DNA of 64,000 nt from an uncultured Eubacterium sp. GTDB taxonomy: Bacteria; Bacillota; Clostridia; Lachnospirales; Lachnospiraceae. The stretch is taken from contig CAJTVR010000006.1 of assembly GCA_910580075.1 (NCBI GenBank), positions 1-64,000 of the forward strand, written 5' to 3'. Numbering within the stretch: the stretch's first letter is position 1; each line of letters opens with the position of its first letter. The notes beneath the pieces were generated by a model. The model did no database searches, was not told the origin of the DNA, and worked only from the letters and a program-made list of their open reading frames with translations. A program made the translations under genes and the position numbers. This document shows positions 8,927 to 18,144 of the stretch, in pieces.

Positions 8927-9922
8927 ATGCAGCGAAAAATGAAAGGCAGAATTTTTTGGAAGACATTTTGCTTAATCGTGTTAACAGCAGTTATGTTTAT
9001 GGCTTTACTGACAGCCGGAAACCGGCAAAAGCCCAAAGCTGCAGAACGGCTGGACAATATTCTGGTGAAAGTACCGGATGAGCATGTGAGCAATTTTACA
9101 GTCAGTGCTTCGACAGTTGATTCAGTGACGCTGACATGGACAAAAGCATCGGATGCACAGACTTATTATATCAGCTACTGGGAGTCAGGAAAGCCGGGCA
9201 CATCCAGGGACAGAGAGGATATCGGCAATGTATCGGAATGCAGAATAACCAATTTAAAACAGACAAAGTATATCTTCCAGATTCAGCCTGCCAACAAACT
9301 TCATACAGGCATTCCGCTGAAAGGGGCAATTGCTTCAGCAGAAGGAGCTCCGTCACCGTATGCGCCAAAGAAGGTTACATTAAATCATATAAAACAGGGA
9401 TACTGTTCTGTTATGATAGACGGTTTAGAACAGATTTATCAGTCGGAGGCTGAGATTTATGATGCATCCGGCGCTCTGATCGAAAGCAGCGAAGGAGATT
9501 ATGCAGGCGCTGTCATAGAAGATGACGGCATCCGCAGTAACGGGTTTTATGCAGTCAGGGTACGCGGGATTTACAGTCACGAGGGCGGATACCGCAGTGA
9601 GGGAGAATGGAGCAGCCTGTATTATTTTGCCGCACCCATGAAACCGGGGTTTAAAATTACCCAGAAAAACAGCAGAGTCAGCATAACATGGAACCGTGTA
9701 CAGGGAGCGCAGAACTATACAGTGTCCGTTTCAAAAAATGCATCCAGCGGTTTTAAAAAAGCTGCTTCTGTAAAAAGCCCGTCCGCTGTGCTTACGAAAT
9801 ACGGCGATGTGAAACTTAAGCCGGGCAGGACATATTATGTGAAAATAACCGCACGGATGACAAGGGACGGGGAGAATTATACAATAAGTTCTCCGGCTGT
9901 TAAAATTAAAATCAGGCAGTAA
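8927..9922 (+). CDS. secreted or membrane-anchored fibronectin type III-like protein
   Basis: 331 residues with a basic start and a hydrophobic segment (about residues 10-30) acting as signal peptide or anchor; no lipobox Cys and no LPXTG are visible. The rest looks like three beta-sandwich repeats of FN3 type: near residues 60-110 (SVTLTWTKASDAQTYYISY), a less clear one in the middle, and a C-terminal one (RVSITWNRVQGAQNYTVSVS, ending GRTYYVKITARM). Such modules mediate surface binding in gut Firmicutes, but no ligand can be named. RBS AAAGGAG precedes the ATG. It stands alone after a terminator-like hairpin. Confidence 0.7.
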   Translation: MQRKMKGRIFWKTFCLIVLTAVMFMALLTAGNRQKPKAAERLDNILVKVPDEHVSNFTVSASTVDSVTLTWTKASDAQTYYISYWESGKPGTSRDREDIGNVSECRITNLKQTKYIFQIQPANKLHTGIPLKGAIASAEGAPSPYAPKKVTLNHIKQGYCSVMIDGLEQIYQSEAEIYDASGALIESSEGDYAGAVIEDDGIRSNGFYAVRVRGIYSHEGGYRSEGEWSSLYYFAAPMKPGFKITQKNSRVSITWNRVQGAQNYTVSVSKNASSGFKKAASVKSPSAVLTKYGDVKLKPGRTYYVKITARMTRDGENYTISSPAVKIKIRQ

Positions 9923-10000
9923 GCTCCGGGAGAGCATGCCGGGTATGAAAGTTACAGCCGGCAGGAAATAAATAGTATAAAAATTTAGGAAGCAGAGTGT

Positions 10001-12103
10001 ATGCGTAATATCAGAAACATTTTTTTCAGGGATGTAAAAGCGCTTTTGAAAAATCCATTTGCATTTATTATCGCGGGGGGATTATGTATCATTCCGGCAT
10101 TGTATGCATGGTTTAATATTTATTCAAACTGGGATCCGTATGGAAATACAGGAAATATCCGCATCGCAGCTGTATCAAATGATAAAGGGTATACTGCTGC
10201 AGACGGAAATACAGTCTGTGCAGCCGATACCGTTATGGAAGCGCTTAAGGAGAATGACAGTATCTGCTGGGTCATGGCAGAATCAGAAGAAGATGCAGTA
10301 AAAGGTGTTTATGACGGCAGATTTTATGCCGCAGTTGTTTTTGCAGAAGATTTTACAGAATGCATGTACCAGGGCTTTTTAAACGGCATGAAACGCCCGC
10401 AGGTTACTTATTATGAAAATGAGAAAAAGAATGCCGTAGCGACAAAGATTACAGATACGGCAGTGTCGACGCTGGAAAATAACATCAATGAACAGTATAT
10501 TTCACTGGTGGTACGCATGCTCTTTGACAGGCAGGGAGATATTGTCAGTGATATGGAAGCGGCGGATATTACAGAAACGGTTTTATCCAAAATCCAGCGG
10601 GCAAAGGATATCACACAGCGGTTTTCTATCATGCTCGGTTCCCTGGTGCAGGCAAATGACAAACTGACAGCTTCATTAGAAGGTGCCTACAGCGATCTGG
10701 ATACCATTCAGAATAATCTGAACCATGTGCAGAATGAAATTTCTAATGTGCCGGATATGCAGGCTCTGGCAGAGCGGCTTAATGCGGCAAATGCCCGTGC
10801 AGTTCAGTCTGTCAGCGATGCCCTGGCACAGTTAGAGCAGGCAAAGAAAACCGGAATTGCACAGCACAGGCAGACGGTATACCAGCAGCTCGCCGCGAGC
10901 CTTTCCAGCGCGAAAAATTCACTGGACAGCCTGATGAATTCCCTTCAGTCACTGAATGCAGCGACGGTTAACATTTCCCGCGGAATCGTGCTGACACAGC
11001 TGGAAAATCAGTCCCAGGCGCTGGAACTGATGATAGCCCGGCTGAATGGAAGTGATTCAGCAGAATCACAAAACGGGCTTGCCGAAGAAACCGTTCAGCA
11101 GCTGGAGCAGCAGATGAAAGCCGTTCAGCAGTCGCTGCAGACGACAGTCAGCCAGTCGCTGTCAATGCTGGGCAGTGATTTACAAAAAGCCTCGGCAGAA
11201 ATGCTGCATGTGATTGGAAATATAAAAGAAGACACACAGCTGTTAAGCATGATCCTGGAAGACGGCGTGACATCGGTGGATCTGGTCAATCAGAGTTTTA
11301 CCGGACTCGCAAAAGATTTAAATACAGTTACAGGAAAGCTGGACCAGATTATGGACGTGATTCAGGGTATCAGCAGTGCACAGCTGGCGCAGCGTTTTTT
11401 GGATTTTATGAAAGGAAATCCAGAGGATTACGGGGCATTTTTTGCACAGCCGGTATCAATGGAAACCCAGGCAGTTTATCCGGTAGACAATTACGGATCC
11501 GGCGTGGCACCTTTTTATACGACACTGGCATTGTGGGTAGGAGGCGTGGTACTGGTATCCCTGATCAGGGTCAAAGCGCATACAGACGGCCTGGAACATC
11601 CGAAACCGCACGAGCTGTTTTTGGGAAGATATCTGCTGTTTCTGGCAATGGCGCTTGTGCAGGCAGCAGTTACTGTATGGGGCAATTTTTATCTGCTGCA
11701 TATTCAGTGCCTGCATCCGCGAAGGTTCCTGATGGCGGCATTTCTGACAAGCTTTACATTTTCGCTGCTGATTTATGCACTGACGATTTCGTTTGGAGAC
11801 CTGGGCAAAGCAGTGATTGTCGTGCTGATGGTCATTCAGATTGCAGGCTCCAGCGGTACATATCCGATTGAAATACTGCCGCAGTTTTACCAGAAACTGT
11901 ATATCTTTTTCCCGTTTCCGTATGCAATCAATGCGATGCGTGAAGCTGTGGCAGGGATGTATGAATATGACTATACGCTGTATCTGCTGCAGCTGCTGCT
12001 GTTTGCATTAGCGGCGCTGGTGCTGGGGCTTGTCATACGGCTTCCGTTCCGCAGATTTTATCATTTTATAGAACAGCGGATGGAAGATACACAGATGATG
12101 TAA
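10001..12103 (+). CDS. YhgE/Pip-family membrane protein (phage-infection-protein-like)
   Basis: 700-residue membrane protein of the YhgE/Pip family, related to the membrane part of ABC-2 type exporters. An N-terminal membrane segment is followed by the conserved PALYAWFNIYSNWDPYG motif, an extracellular region (about residues 60-500) rich in Gln/Ser coiled coil, and a C-terminal block of about six membrane segments with PFPYAINAMREAVAG. Lactococcal Pip is a phage receptor; many relatives sit in ESX/Wss loci or act in export, so the function here is open. It heads a group of three genes with the small membrane protein and a second, broken YhgE-like gene. Confidence 0.85.
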   Translation: MRNIRNIFFRDVKALLKNPFAFIIAGGLCIIPALYAWFNIYSNWDPYGNTGNIRIAAVSNDKGYTAADGNTVCAADTVMEALKENDSICWVMAESEEDAVKGVYDGRFYAAVVFAEDFTECMYQGFLNGMKRPQVTYYENEKKNAVATKITDTAVSTLENNINEQYISLVVRMLFDRQGDIVSDMEAADITETVLSKIQRAKDITQRFSIMLGSLVQANDKLTASLEGAYSDLDTIQNNLNHVQNEISNVPDMQALAERLNAANARAVQSVSDALAQLEQAKKTGIAQHRQTVYQQLAASLSSAKNSLDSLMNSLQSLNAATVNISRGIVLTQLENQSQALELMIARLNGSDSAESQNGLAEETVQQLEQQMKAVQQSLQTTVSQSLSMLGSDLQKASAEMLHVIGNIKEDTQLLSMILEDGVTSVDLVNQSFTGLAKDLNTVTGKLDQIMDVIQGISSAQLAQRFLDFMKGNPEDYGAFFAQPVSMETQAVYPVDNYGSGVAPFYTTLALWVGGVVLVSLIRVKAHTDGLEHPKPHELFLGRYLLFLAMALVQAAVTVWGNFYLLHIQCLHPRRFLMAAFLTSFTFSLLIYALTISFGDLGKAVIVVLMVIQIAGSSGTYPIEILPQFYQKLYIFFPFPYAINAMREAVAGMYEYDYTLYLLQLLLFALAALVLGLVIRLPFRRFYHFIEQRMEDTQMM

Positions 12104-12128
12104 AAATAATCAATAGCGGGGTGAGCGG

Positions 12129-12605
12129 ATGGATATACAGAATGAAGAATCCTGTTACAGACAGATGTTTCAGGAGCTGGTTTTGGAAGAGCAGCAGCTG
12201 CATACAGATAATCAGAAACGCATAAAAGCAGGAATCCAGTGCCTGATCTGGATACCGATGCTGTTTTTAATCCTGCTGTTCCTGACGGAAGGAGAAAAAG
12301 TAATATTTCTTGTGCTGTGGATCGTGTCGCTGTTTATAACTGCCAGTTATCTGATTTACGTGGAATACGCCGATTTCAAAGCACAGGAGCGGCTGCACAG
12401 ATACACAGATGAAAGCAGGGAAGGGCAGGAAGAATATGAAGGCCTGATCGGCGGGGATATGGAAGCCTTTGAACAAACTGTAATGCAGCTGTTAAACCAG
12501 ATTGATGAAAAGAAAGCACAGAACCGGCAGAGAATGCTGCAGATGATTGGTCAGCAGAAAGAAAAACTTCTGGAAACAGAACGAAAGGAAATACACCATG
12601 ACTAA
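12129..12605 (+). CDS. small membrane protein encoded between two YhgE/Pip genes
   Basis: 158 residues: an N-terminal acidic/Gln-rich helix (about residues 1-35), two hydrophobic membrane segments (about 36-75), then a charged, probably coiled-coil C-terminal half rich in Glu, Gln and Lys. I do not recognise a named family. A GGGGTGAG ribosome-binding site lies before the ATG, and the stop overlaps the next start by eight bases, so it is translationally linked to the following YhgE-like gene. A role as accessory subunit of the flanking YhgE proteins is an inference from position. Confidence 0.65.
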   Translation: MDIQNEESCYRQMFQELVLEEQQLHTDNQKRIKAGIQCLIWIPMLFLILLFLTEGEKVIFLVLWIVSLFITASYLIYVEYADFKAQERLHRYTDESREGQEEYEGLIGGDMEAFEQTVMQLLNQIDEKKAQNRQRMLQMIGQQKEKLLETERKEIHHD

Positions 12606-14247
12606 CATCATAAAAATTATGCTGAGAGATTTCAAAAGCATCCGTACAAATGTAACGGCTCTTGTCATAATCATGGGACTCTGCATCATCCCGTCCCTGT
12701 ATGCGTGGTTCAATATTCATTCAAACTGGGACCCGTACAGCGAAGCAGCTACATCCAGCCTTAAGATTGCAGTTGTTTCCAAAGACCAGGGTGCTAAAAT
12801 CCAGAATATGAATGTGGCAGTGGGAGATTCCGTCGTGGAAGCGCTGCATGAAAACACAGCCATTGGATGGGTATTTCCGCAGGACGAGCGCACGGCGGTA
12901 AACGGTGTATACAGCGGAGAATATTACGCAGCGCTTATTATACCGCAGGACTTTACCAGCAGCATTACCGGCCTGTTTGACGGCAGTCTGGACGGCGGCA
13001 GAATTTTATATTATGAAAATGATAAGAAAAATGCGATTGCCACAAAAATCACAGGCAAAGCAAAAACAGCTGTGGAAACACAGATCAATGCCACCGTATT
13101 CCGGACGATTACCGAAATTGCCGCAAAGATCGGCAGCGCCCTGGAAAATACTGACAGAAATGCTCTGATCCGCCAGGTTACGGCACGTCTGGAAAATCTG
13201 AAAACGGATATTCAGAGTTTTCAGCACATGCTTGGATCTGCAAAAAAAATGACAGATGCCACAGCCCGGACGATGACAGGGGTCAGCGGACTCAATGAAA
13301 AAATCATAACAGATTTAAGAAATGATTTAAATTTTATTACAACAGCTTCCGCTGCATTCAGCACATCAGGTATTGAAACGGCAAACGTCCGCCTGTAGGA
13401 TTATATATCGCTGCTCGAAGACGGCAAAAGCAGCCTGAATCAGATGCGCAGGCTGTTAAAAGACCTTTACAGCTACGTGGATGAACTGCAGAAGCGTCTT
13501 TCCGGAATCAGTGACAGTGAACTGCTGCAGCAGGTTGTGGAAGTGCTGGAAAATGAGCCGGAAAAAATCGGAACATTTTTTTCCACTCCGGCAGAACTAA
13601 AAACCGAGCGGGTATTTCCGATCAAAAACTATGGTTCTCAGATGGCCCCGTTTTATACCGTGCTTTCTATCTGGGTCGGTGCCCTGATCCTGGCAGCGAT
13701 TATTCATACAAAAGTAAAGCCTGTGCAGGGCCTTGAAAATGTCAGATACTATGAGGAATATTTTGGCCGTTATGCAGTATTCTTTTTAACAGGCCAGATA
13801 CAGACACTGCTCTGTGTGCTGGGCGATGTATTTTTCCTGGAAATCCAGTGCAGGCATTTATTCTTATTCTGGTGTTCGGCAGCACTGGCCAGTTTTGTAT
13901 TTACACTGCTGATCTATTCCCTGACATTTGCATTTGGAAATGTGGGAGAAGCTCTGGCCGTCGTAATCATGGTCATACAGGTAGCAGGAGCGGGCGGTAC
14001 GTTTCCGAAAGAAGTACTTCCGGACATTTACCAGCGTATTTATGCATATCTGCCATTTCCATATGCAATGGATGCAATGAAAGAAGCAGTCGGCGGAATC
14101 TATGAAAATGCACATCTGGAAAGCCTTCAGTATCTGGCTGCTTTTCTGCCGGCAGCGCTGTTCATCGGTCTCGTGCTCAGCATACCGTTTAGAAGGCTGA
14201 ATGAAATGATCGAAAAGAGCAAAGAGCGGACGAAGCTGATGATCTGA
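12598..14247 (+). pseudogene. second YhgE/Pip-family gene interrupted by an in-frame amber codon
   Basis: ATG at 12598 opens a frame with the same N-terminus as the 700-residue paralogue upstream (PSLYAWFNIHSNWDPYS, YYENDKKNAIATKITGKA). It stops at TAG 13396-13398. The frame then continues without any other stop to 14247 and encodes the rest of the family: a region aligning with the paralogue (SLLEDGKSSLNQM against SMILEDGVTSVDL, FPIKNYGSQMAPFYTVL against YPVDNYGSGVAPFYTTL) and the six-segment membrane block with PFPYAMDAMKEAVGG. One base change (for example CAG to TAG) explains the break. Without the stop it would encode 549 residues, lacking part of the coiled coil of the paralogue. The 3' part has an internal ATG at 13444 but no ribosome-binding site. 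Readthrough or a sequencing error are the alternatives. Confidence 0.8.
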
Positions 14248-14375
14248 CGGACAGGAGAAGCAGAAGATCAGGAATGCAGAACAATAAAAAGACGAAGCAG
14301 ATGATAAATTAATAGCAGCAAAAAGATGAAGCTGATGATATAATAGACAGCAGAATCAGATGATTAGAAATAAAA
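14248..14375 (+). repeat. decayed tandem copies of the YhgE 3' end
   Basis: The motif GA(C/T)GAAGC(A/T)GATGAT, which in the preceding gene encodes its last residues near 14232, recurs at about 14291 and 14326 with similar flanks. The spacer to trpS thus looks like degraded partial duplications of the gene end. No terminator was seen here. Confidence 0.45.
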
Positions 14376-14381
14376 AAGACA

Positions 14382-15485
14382 ATGGGGTTTAATATTATGG
14401 AAAAAAACAAAAAAATTATTCTGACAGGAGACCGTCCGACAGGGAAACTGCATGTAGGACATTATGCGGGGTCTTTAAAACGGCGTGTAGAGCTGCAGAA
14501 TTCAGGAGAGTTCGATCAGATATTTATTATGGTTGCAGATGCGCAGGCACTGACAGATAATGCAGATCATCCGGCCAAAATCCGGGAAAACATTATGGAA
14601 GTAGCTCTGGACTATCTGTCTATCGGGATTGACCCTGCAAAATCGACGATTTTCATTCAGTCGCATGTGTCAGAATTAACGGAGCTTTCTTTTTATTATA
14701 TGAATCTTGTAACAGTATCCAGGCTGCAGCGCAATCCGACTGTAAAAGCAGAAATCCAGATGCGCAATTTTGAGACAAGCATTCCGGTTGGTTTTTTCAC
14801 ATATCCAATCAGCCAGGCTGCTGATATTACGGCATTTCACGCCACGACAGTCCCTGTGGGAGAAGACCAGGCACCTATGATCGAGCAGACAAGGGAAATT
14901 GTGCACAAATTCAATTCTGTCTATGGTGAGACTCTGACAGAGCCGCAGATACTTCTGCCAGATAACGAAGCATGTCTCAGGCTTCCAGGCACGGACGGCA
15001 AAGCAAAAATGAGCAAATCGCTCGGCAACTGTATTTATCTGTCTGACACCGAAGAAGATGTCCGCAGGAAAATCATGTCCATGTTTACCGATCCGGACCA
15101 TATCCGCGTCCAGGACCCTGGCAGGCTGGAAGGCAATACAGTATTTACGTATCTGGATGCATTCAGCAATACCGGCCATTTTGCAGAATATCTGCCGGAA
15201 TATGCAAATCTGGATGAACTGAAAGAACACTATAAGCGGGGCGGGCTTGGAGATGTAAAGGTTAAGAAGTTCTTAAACAGCGTGATGCAGGAAGAACTGA
15301 GTCCGATTCGGGCACGCAGGGCAGAGCATGAGAAAGATATAGAAGGAGTGTATGAGATTCTGCGGAAAGGAAGCACGCATGCAAAGGAAACAGCGGCTGA
15401 AACGCTGCGGGAAGTAAAACATGCGATGAAGATTGATTATTTTGAGGATGCGGAATTTCTGGCAGAACAAAAGGAGAGATTTTAA
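14382..15485 (+). CDS. trpS: tryptophan--tRNA ligase
   Basis: Class I aminoacyl-tRNA synthetase that charges tRNA-Trp. TGDRPTGKLHVGHYAG carries the HIGH-type motif (H24-V-G-H27), and KMSKS follows near residue 208 (GKAKMSKSLGN). GEDQAPMIEQTREI and QRNPTVKAEIQMR are typical of bacterial TrpRS. At 367 residues it is slightly longer than the common 330, mainly in the C-terminal helical part. The start could be ATG 14382 or ATG 14397 (MEKNKKII); neither has a strong ribosome-binding site. No T-box leader was recognised upstream. Confidence 0.93.
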   Translation: MGFNIMEKNKKIILTGDRPTGKLHVGHYAGSLKRRVELQNSGEFDQIFIMVADAQALTDNADHPAKIRENIMEVALDYLSIGIDPAKSTIFIQSHVSELTELSFYYMNLVTVSRLQRNPTVKAEIQMRNFETSIPVGFFTYPISQAADITAFHATTVPVGEDQAPMIEQTREIVHKFNSVYGETLTEPQILLPDNEACLRLPGTDGKAKMSKSLGNCIYLSDTEEDVRRKIMSMFTDPDHIRVQDPGRLEGNTVFTYLDAFSNTGHFAEYLPEYANLDELKEHYKRGGLGDVKVKKFLNSVMQEELSPIRARRAEHEKDIEGVYEILRKGSTHAKETAAETLREVKHAMKIDYFEDAEFLAEQKERF

Positions 15486-15560
15486 ACCGGACGAAGATGC
15501 TAAAGTTAGAAGGAGAGACGTTAAACCGGATAAAAATGCAGAAGTTTTTGGGAAAACGAT
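15471..15560 (+). repeat. tandem duplication across the trpS stop codon
   Basis: The stretch AAGGAGAGA-TT-TTAAACCGGA around the trpS stop is repeated about 40 bases later as AAGGAGAGACGTTAAACCGGA, with further similarity behind it (GA-GATGC against AA-AATGC). It looks like a local duplication that has drifted. Confidence 0.5.
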
Positions 15561-15586
15561 AAAGCCGTATATGAAATAGCAAAAAA

Positions 15587-15660
15587 GGGCTGTCGCACTA
15601 AGCAAATATATACAACCAGCTATATCCTGTATCATATTTCTTAATGCGGCAGCCTCTTTT
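15587..15660. repeat. dispersed palindromic repeat, copy A (short form)
   Basis: Outer arms GGGCTGTCGCACTAAG (15587-15602) and CTTAATGCGGCAGCC (15640-15654) are imperfect inverted repeats, followed by a T-rich run. The core matches copy C at 49881 but lacks 26 bases of its inner arm. Located between trpS and the XRE gene; the hairpin plus T tract could end trpS transcription. Confidence 0.75.
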
Positions 15661-15785
15661 TGCTGTCTGAAAACCGGCAGTGCACTGGAACGTGCTTGAA
15701 AATAAAAATGGAATGTTTCACGTCTGAAAGTACGTTGTCTGATACTGAGTGATGTGCCTGAATGAGTCTGATAAGTTCTTATAAA

Positions 15786-15808
15786 CAACATTTTATATCA
15801 AAATGTTG
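15786..15808. promoter_or_regulatory. palindromic candidate operator 1
   Basis: CAACATTTT and AAAATGTTG form a perfect 9-bp inverted repeat around ATATC. A related palindrome lies at 16081, closer to the XRE regulator gene, so both are candidate binding sites for that regulator. Confidence 0.4.
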
Positions 15809-16080
15809 TCTTCAAGTATTCTATATCAAATTTTCTTTTTTTGCAACCCCAAAGATAAAATTGGCTATATTTCCTAATTTAAGGTATAAATTGTTTCAAT
15901 TTCTAATGTTATTTATCTATATTTAACAAAAATTTTCTCAAAATCAGATGAATCGCATCATTTCTAAAAAAAGCAGACAGATGCAGTTACTGCGGCTATC
16001 AGCATCCCCGGATCTGGCTGTCTCTTGTGCAAACCTTTATAAATCAAGGCGTTCGGGATTTTTCCTTCAAAAAAAAGCAT

Positions 16081-16101
16081 AACATTTTGATATAAATTGT
16101 T
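16081..16101. promoter_or_regulatory. palindromic candidate operator 2
   Basis: AACATTTTGATATAAATTGTT is an imperfect palindrome sharing its TTTGATATAAA core, in the opposite orientation, with the palindrome at 15786. It lies 109 bases before the XRE gene, where autoregulation would be expected. Confidence 0.4.
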
Positions 16102-16209
16102 ATGTATAACGGATTTGGATTAAGAGCAAAACCGGACACATTCGTATAAACAGAAATTCAGATTTGAAGCTGCGAAGACATGTAACGAAAAGAATGGTGG
16201 TGGAAATTT

Positions 16210-16596
16210 ATGCAGGAACTGGATTACGGAAAAATGGGTATGAGAATCCGTCAGGTCAGGAAAGCCAAAGGGTGGTCTCAGAGTGATCTGGCAGAAAAAT
16301 GCGGGGTCAGCATGTCATTTTTAGGACATATAGAACGCGGCACCCGGATTATGAGCATTGACACTTTTGTGAAGATCTGCAGGGCGCTTGAGGCAGGAGC
16401 TGATGAACTGCTCTGGGGCGTGGCAAATCCTTCAGATGCTGTGCTGGATATGTGGAACCAGCCGGAGAAGAGAAAGTCTGGAAAAAGGGCTAAAAGAGAT
16501 GCAGATGAGAAAAATTCTGGCGGGACAAAGGCAGACAGCTATGCGATGTATGTAAGGATTATGAAGTCGGTGGCTGAGATTATGAATGAGGCATAA
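16210..16596 (+). CDS. XRE-family transcriptional regulator
   Basis: 128-residue DNA-binding protein with a helix-turn-helix domain in the first 70 residues: GMRIRQVRKAKGWSQSDLAEKCGVSMSFLGHIERGTR, with the recognition helix in VSMSFLGHIERG, then SIDTFVKICRALEAGADELLWG. The C-terminal part is basic (KRKSGKRAKRDADEK) and of unknown role. It is the first gene of the polysaccharide locus and probably regulates it or itself; the palindromes upstream are candidate targets. The ATG follows GGTGG at about eight bases. Confidence 0.9.
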   Translation: MQELDYGKMGMRIRQVRKAKGWSQSDLAEKCGVSMSFLGHIERGTRIMSIDTFVKICRALEAGADELLWGVANPSDAVLDMWNQPEKRKSGKRAKRDADEKNSGGTKADSYAMYVRIMKSVAEIMNEA

Positions 16597-16659
16597 TGCA
16601 GCCAGGAGTAAATAAAAATTCAGACAGGAATGAAACAGGTCTGAATGGAAAGATAAGGT

Positions 16660-18144
16660 ATGAAAATGGACAGGCAGTATTCCTGGAAAAGAACAGAAGA
16701 AATGGAGATTGACCTGGCAGATTTGCTGCGCAGGCTGTGTATGCAGTGGAGGCGAATGGCGGTCTGCGCGCTTGCGGCTGCTGTTGTTTTGGGCGGATAT
16801 GGATGGATCAGCAGCAGAGACGCGGATCAGGAAATTATGATGTCAGAAACAGGAGGAGCGGACAGTCTGACAGAAGCGGAGAAACAGGCAGTAGACGATG
16901 CCGTTTTGCTGAAGAACGAAATCAGCAGCCTGGAAGCGTATCTGGATAGTTCCGTGCTTATGCAGATTGATCCCTATCATAAAAATAAAAGTGTCATGCT
17001 GTATCGTATCGACCGTGCAGCAAGGCAGGAGCTGCCGGTAATTACTGAGAAGTATCTGTCTTTTCTGCTAAATGGCGGGGCGGCAGACGCACTGCAAAAA
17101 TCCGGCAGCGGGAAGCATTTAGATAAGAGCTGTCTGGCAGAGCTGATATCAGCTTATCAGAAAACATACAGTTCTCCTTACCAGGTGGCCGTGGAAGATT
17201 TATCTGAGAACGGCATAATGGCTGAATCATTATTTTATGTGGAAATCACAGGCAGAAGCGCTAAGGAAGCGGAACAGATGGCCCTGGATCTGCAGAAGGT
17301 TTTACAGGAATATTCTGCCGAAGTAAAGCAGACCGCTGGAAGACACAGGATCGTACTGGCCAGCAGCATGAAAAGTACAGAATCAGACAGCAGTCTGCAG
17401 TCGCTGCAGCATGATAGAAAGACTTCCCTGTCAGCGAATCGTGCAAGTCTAAAGGCAGTGACAGATGCATTCAGCCAGGAACAGATGGCAGTATACAGGA
17501 GAACTGCCGGCGGAGAAGACAGCGGAGAACAGGAAGAGAATGCAGGAACTGAGAAAGACGCGGATGCCGGCGGTTTCGGCAGGAAATTTTCTGATATCAA
17601 AAAATATTTACTGATAGGTGTGCTGGCAGGAGTTTTTGCATATGCATGTATTTTCTCATGCCGGTATATTTTTGGAGACACAATAAAAAGTATAGAAGAA
17701 CTGAAAAGGCTGTATACGTTTCCGGTTTTTGGCGTAATTACCGCCTCAGACAGAAAGACCAAAAGGGCTGGCGCTGTCTGGACAGCGCGTCAGGATACTT
17801 ATGGATGTACGAAAGAGCAGGTTTTTAACAGAATCAGGCTTGCATGCCGCAGCTGTAAAACAGCGAAACTGTGCGCAGTTTTTGACTTTGCACCTGATGC
17901 TGTGGAAAGAGAATGCCTGGAAAAAATAGCTGCGCAGCTTGCGGGCTGCGGCATCACAGTAACGATAGCTGAGAACCCTGGCAGGGATACTGCCGGGTGG
18001 GACAGTCTGGTGGAAACAGGCAATGTATTAATGATATGTAAGATGTGCGCTACAACACACCGGATGATTGATGATGCCATGAATTTTTATCTGGAAAACG
18101 GCATTGCTGTAACAGGAACAGTTGTTTTTCAGGAAAACGAATAA
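16660..18144 (+). CDS. Wzz-like polysaccharide co-polymerase with a degenerate kinase-like C-terminus
   Basis: 494-residue membrane protein with the chain-length-determinant layout: a short cytoplasmic start (IDLADLLRRLCMQWRR), membrane segment 1 (about residues 33-50), a large extracytoplasmic region with helical parts (about 55-305), and membrane segment 2 (about 318-338, LLIGVLAGVFAYACIF). The cytoplasmic C-terminus of about 150 residues has spacing like a BY-kinase domain but no Walker A lysine motif and no terminal Tyr cluster, so kinase activity is unlikely. Expected to set polymer length with the Wzy-like protein. An alternative ATG at 16666 has better spacing to the weak AAGG site. 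Confidence 0.7.
   Translation: MKMDRQYSWKRTEEMEIDLADLLRRLCMQWRRMAVCALAAAVVLGGYGWISSRDADQEIMMSETGGADSLTEAEKQAVDDAVLLKNEISSLEAYLDSSVLMQIDPYHKNKSVMLYRIDRAARQELPVITEKYLSFLLNGGAADALQKSGSGKHLDKSCLAELISAYQKTYSSPYQVAVEDLSENGIMAESLFYVEITGRSAKEAEQMALDLQKVLQEYSAEVKQTAGRHRIVLASSMKSTESDSSLQSLQHDRKTSLSANRASLKAVTDAFSQEQMAVYRRTAGGEDSGEQEENAGTEKDADAGGFGRKFSDIKKYLLIGVLAGVFAYACIFSCRYIFGDTIKSIEELKRLYTFPVFGVITASDRKTKRAGAVWTARQDTYGCTKEQVFNRIRLACRSCKTAKLCAVFDFAPDAVERECLEKIAAQLAGCGITVTIAENPGRDTAGWDSLVETGNVLMICKMCATTHRMIDDAMNFYLENGIAVTGTVVFQENE

Larger units (their letters stand above)
15661..16209 (+). other. AT-rich intergenic region upstream of the polysaccharide locus
   Basis: About 550 bases without a credible gene. 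It holds two related palindromes (15786-15808 and 16081-16101, listed separately), a further TATATCAAA half-site near 15822 and long A/T runs. No convincing -35/-10 pair for the XRE gene was found by eye. Confidence 0.6.

Noticed and set aside
14248..14381. T-box or other riboswitch before trpS
   Set aside because: No T-box core sequence, specifier stem or terminator could be found; the spacer is mostly decayed repeats.
15273..15791. Minus-strand frame of 172 codons overlapping the trpS 3' end and the palindromic repeat
   Set aside because: It crosses trpS coding sequence and a repeat, and the product has no recognisable features.
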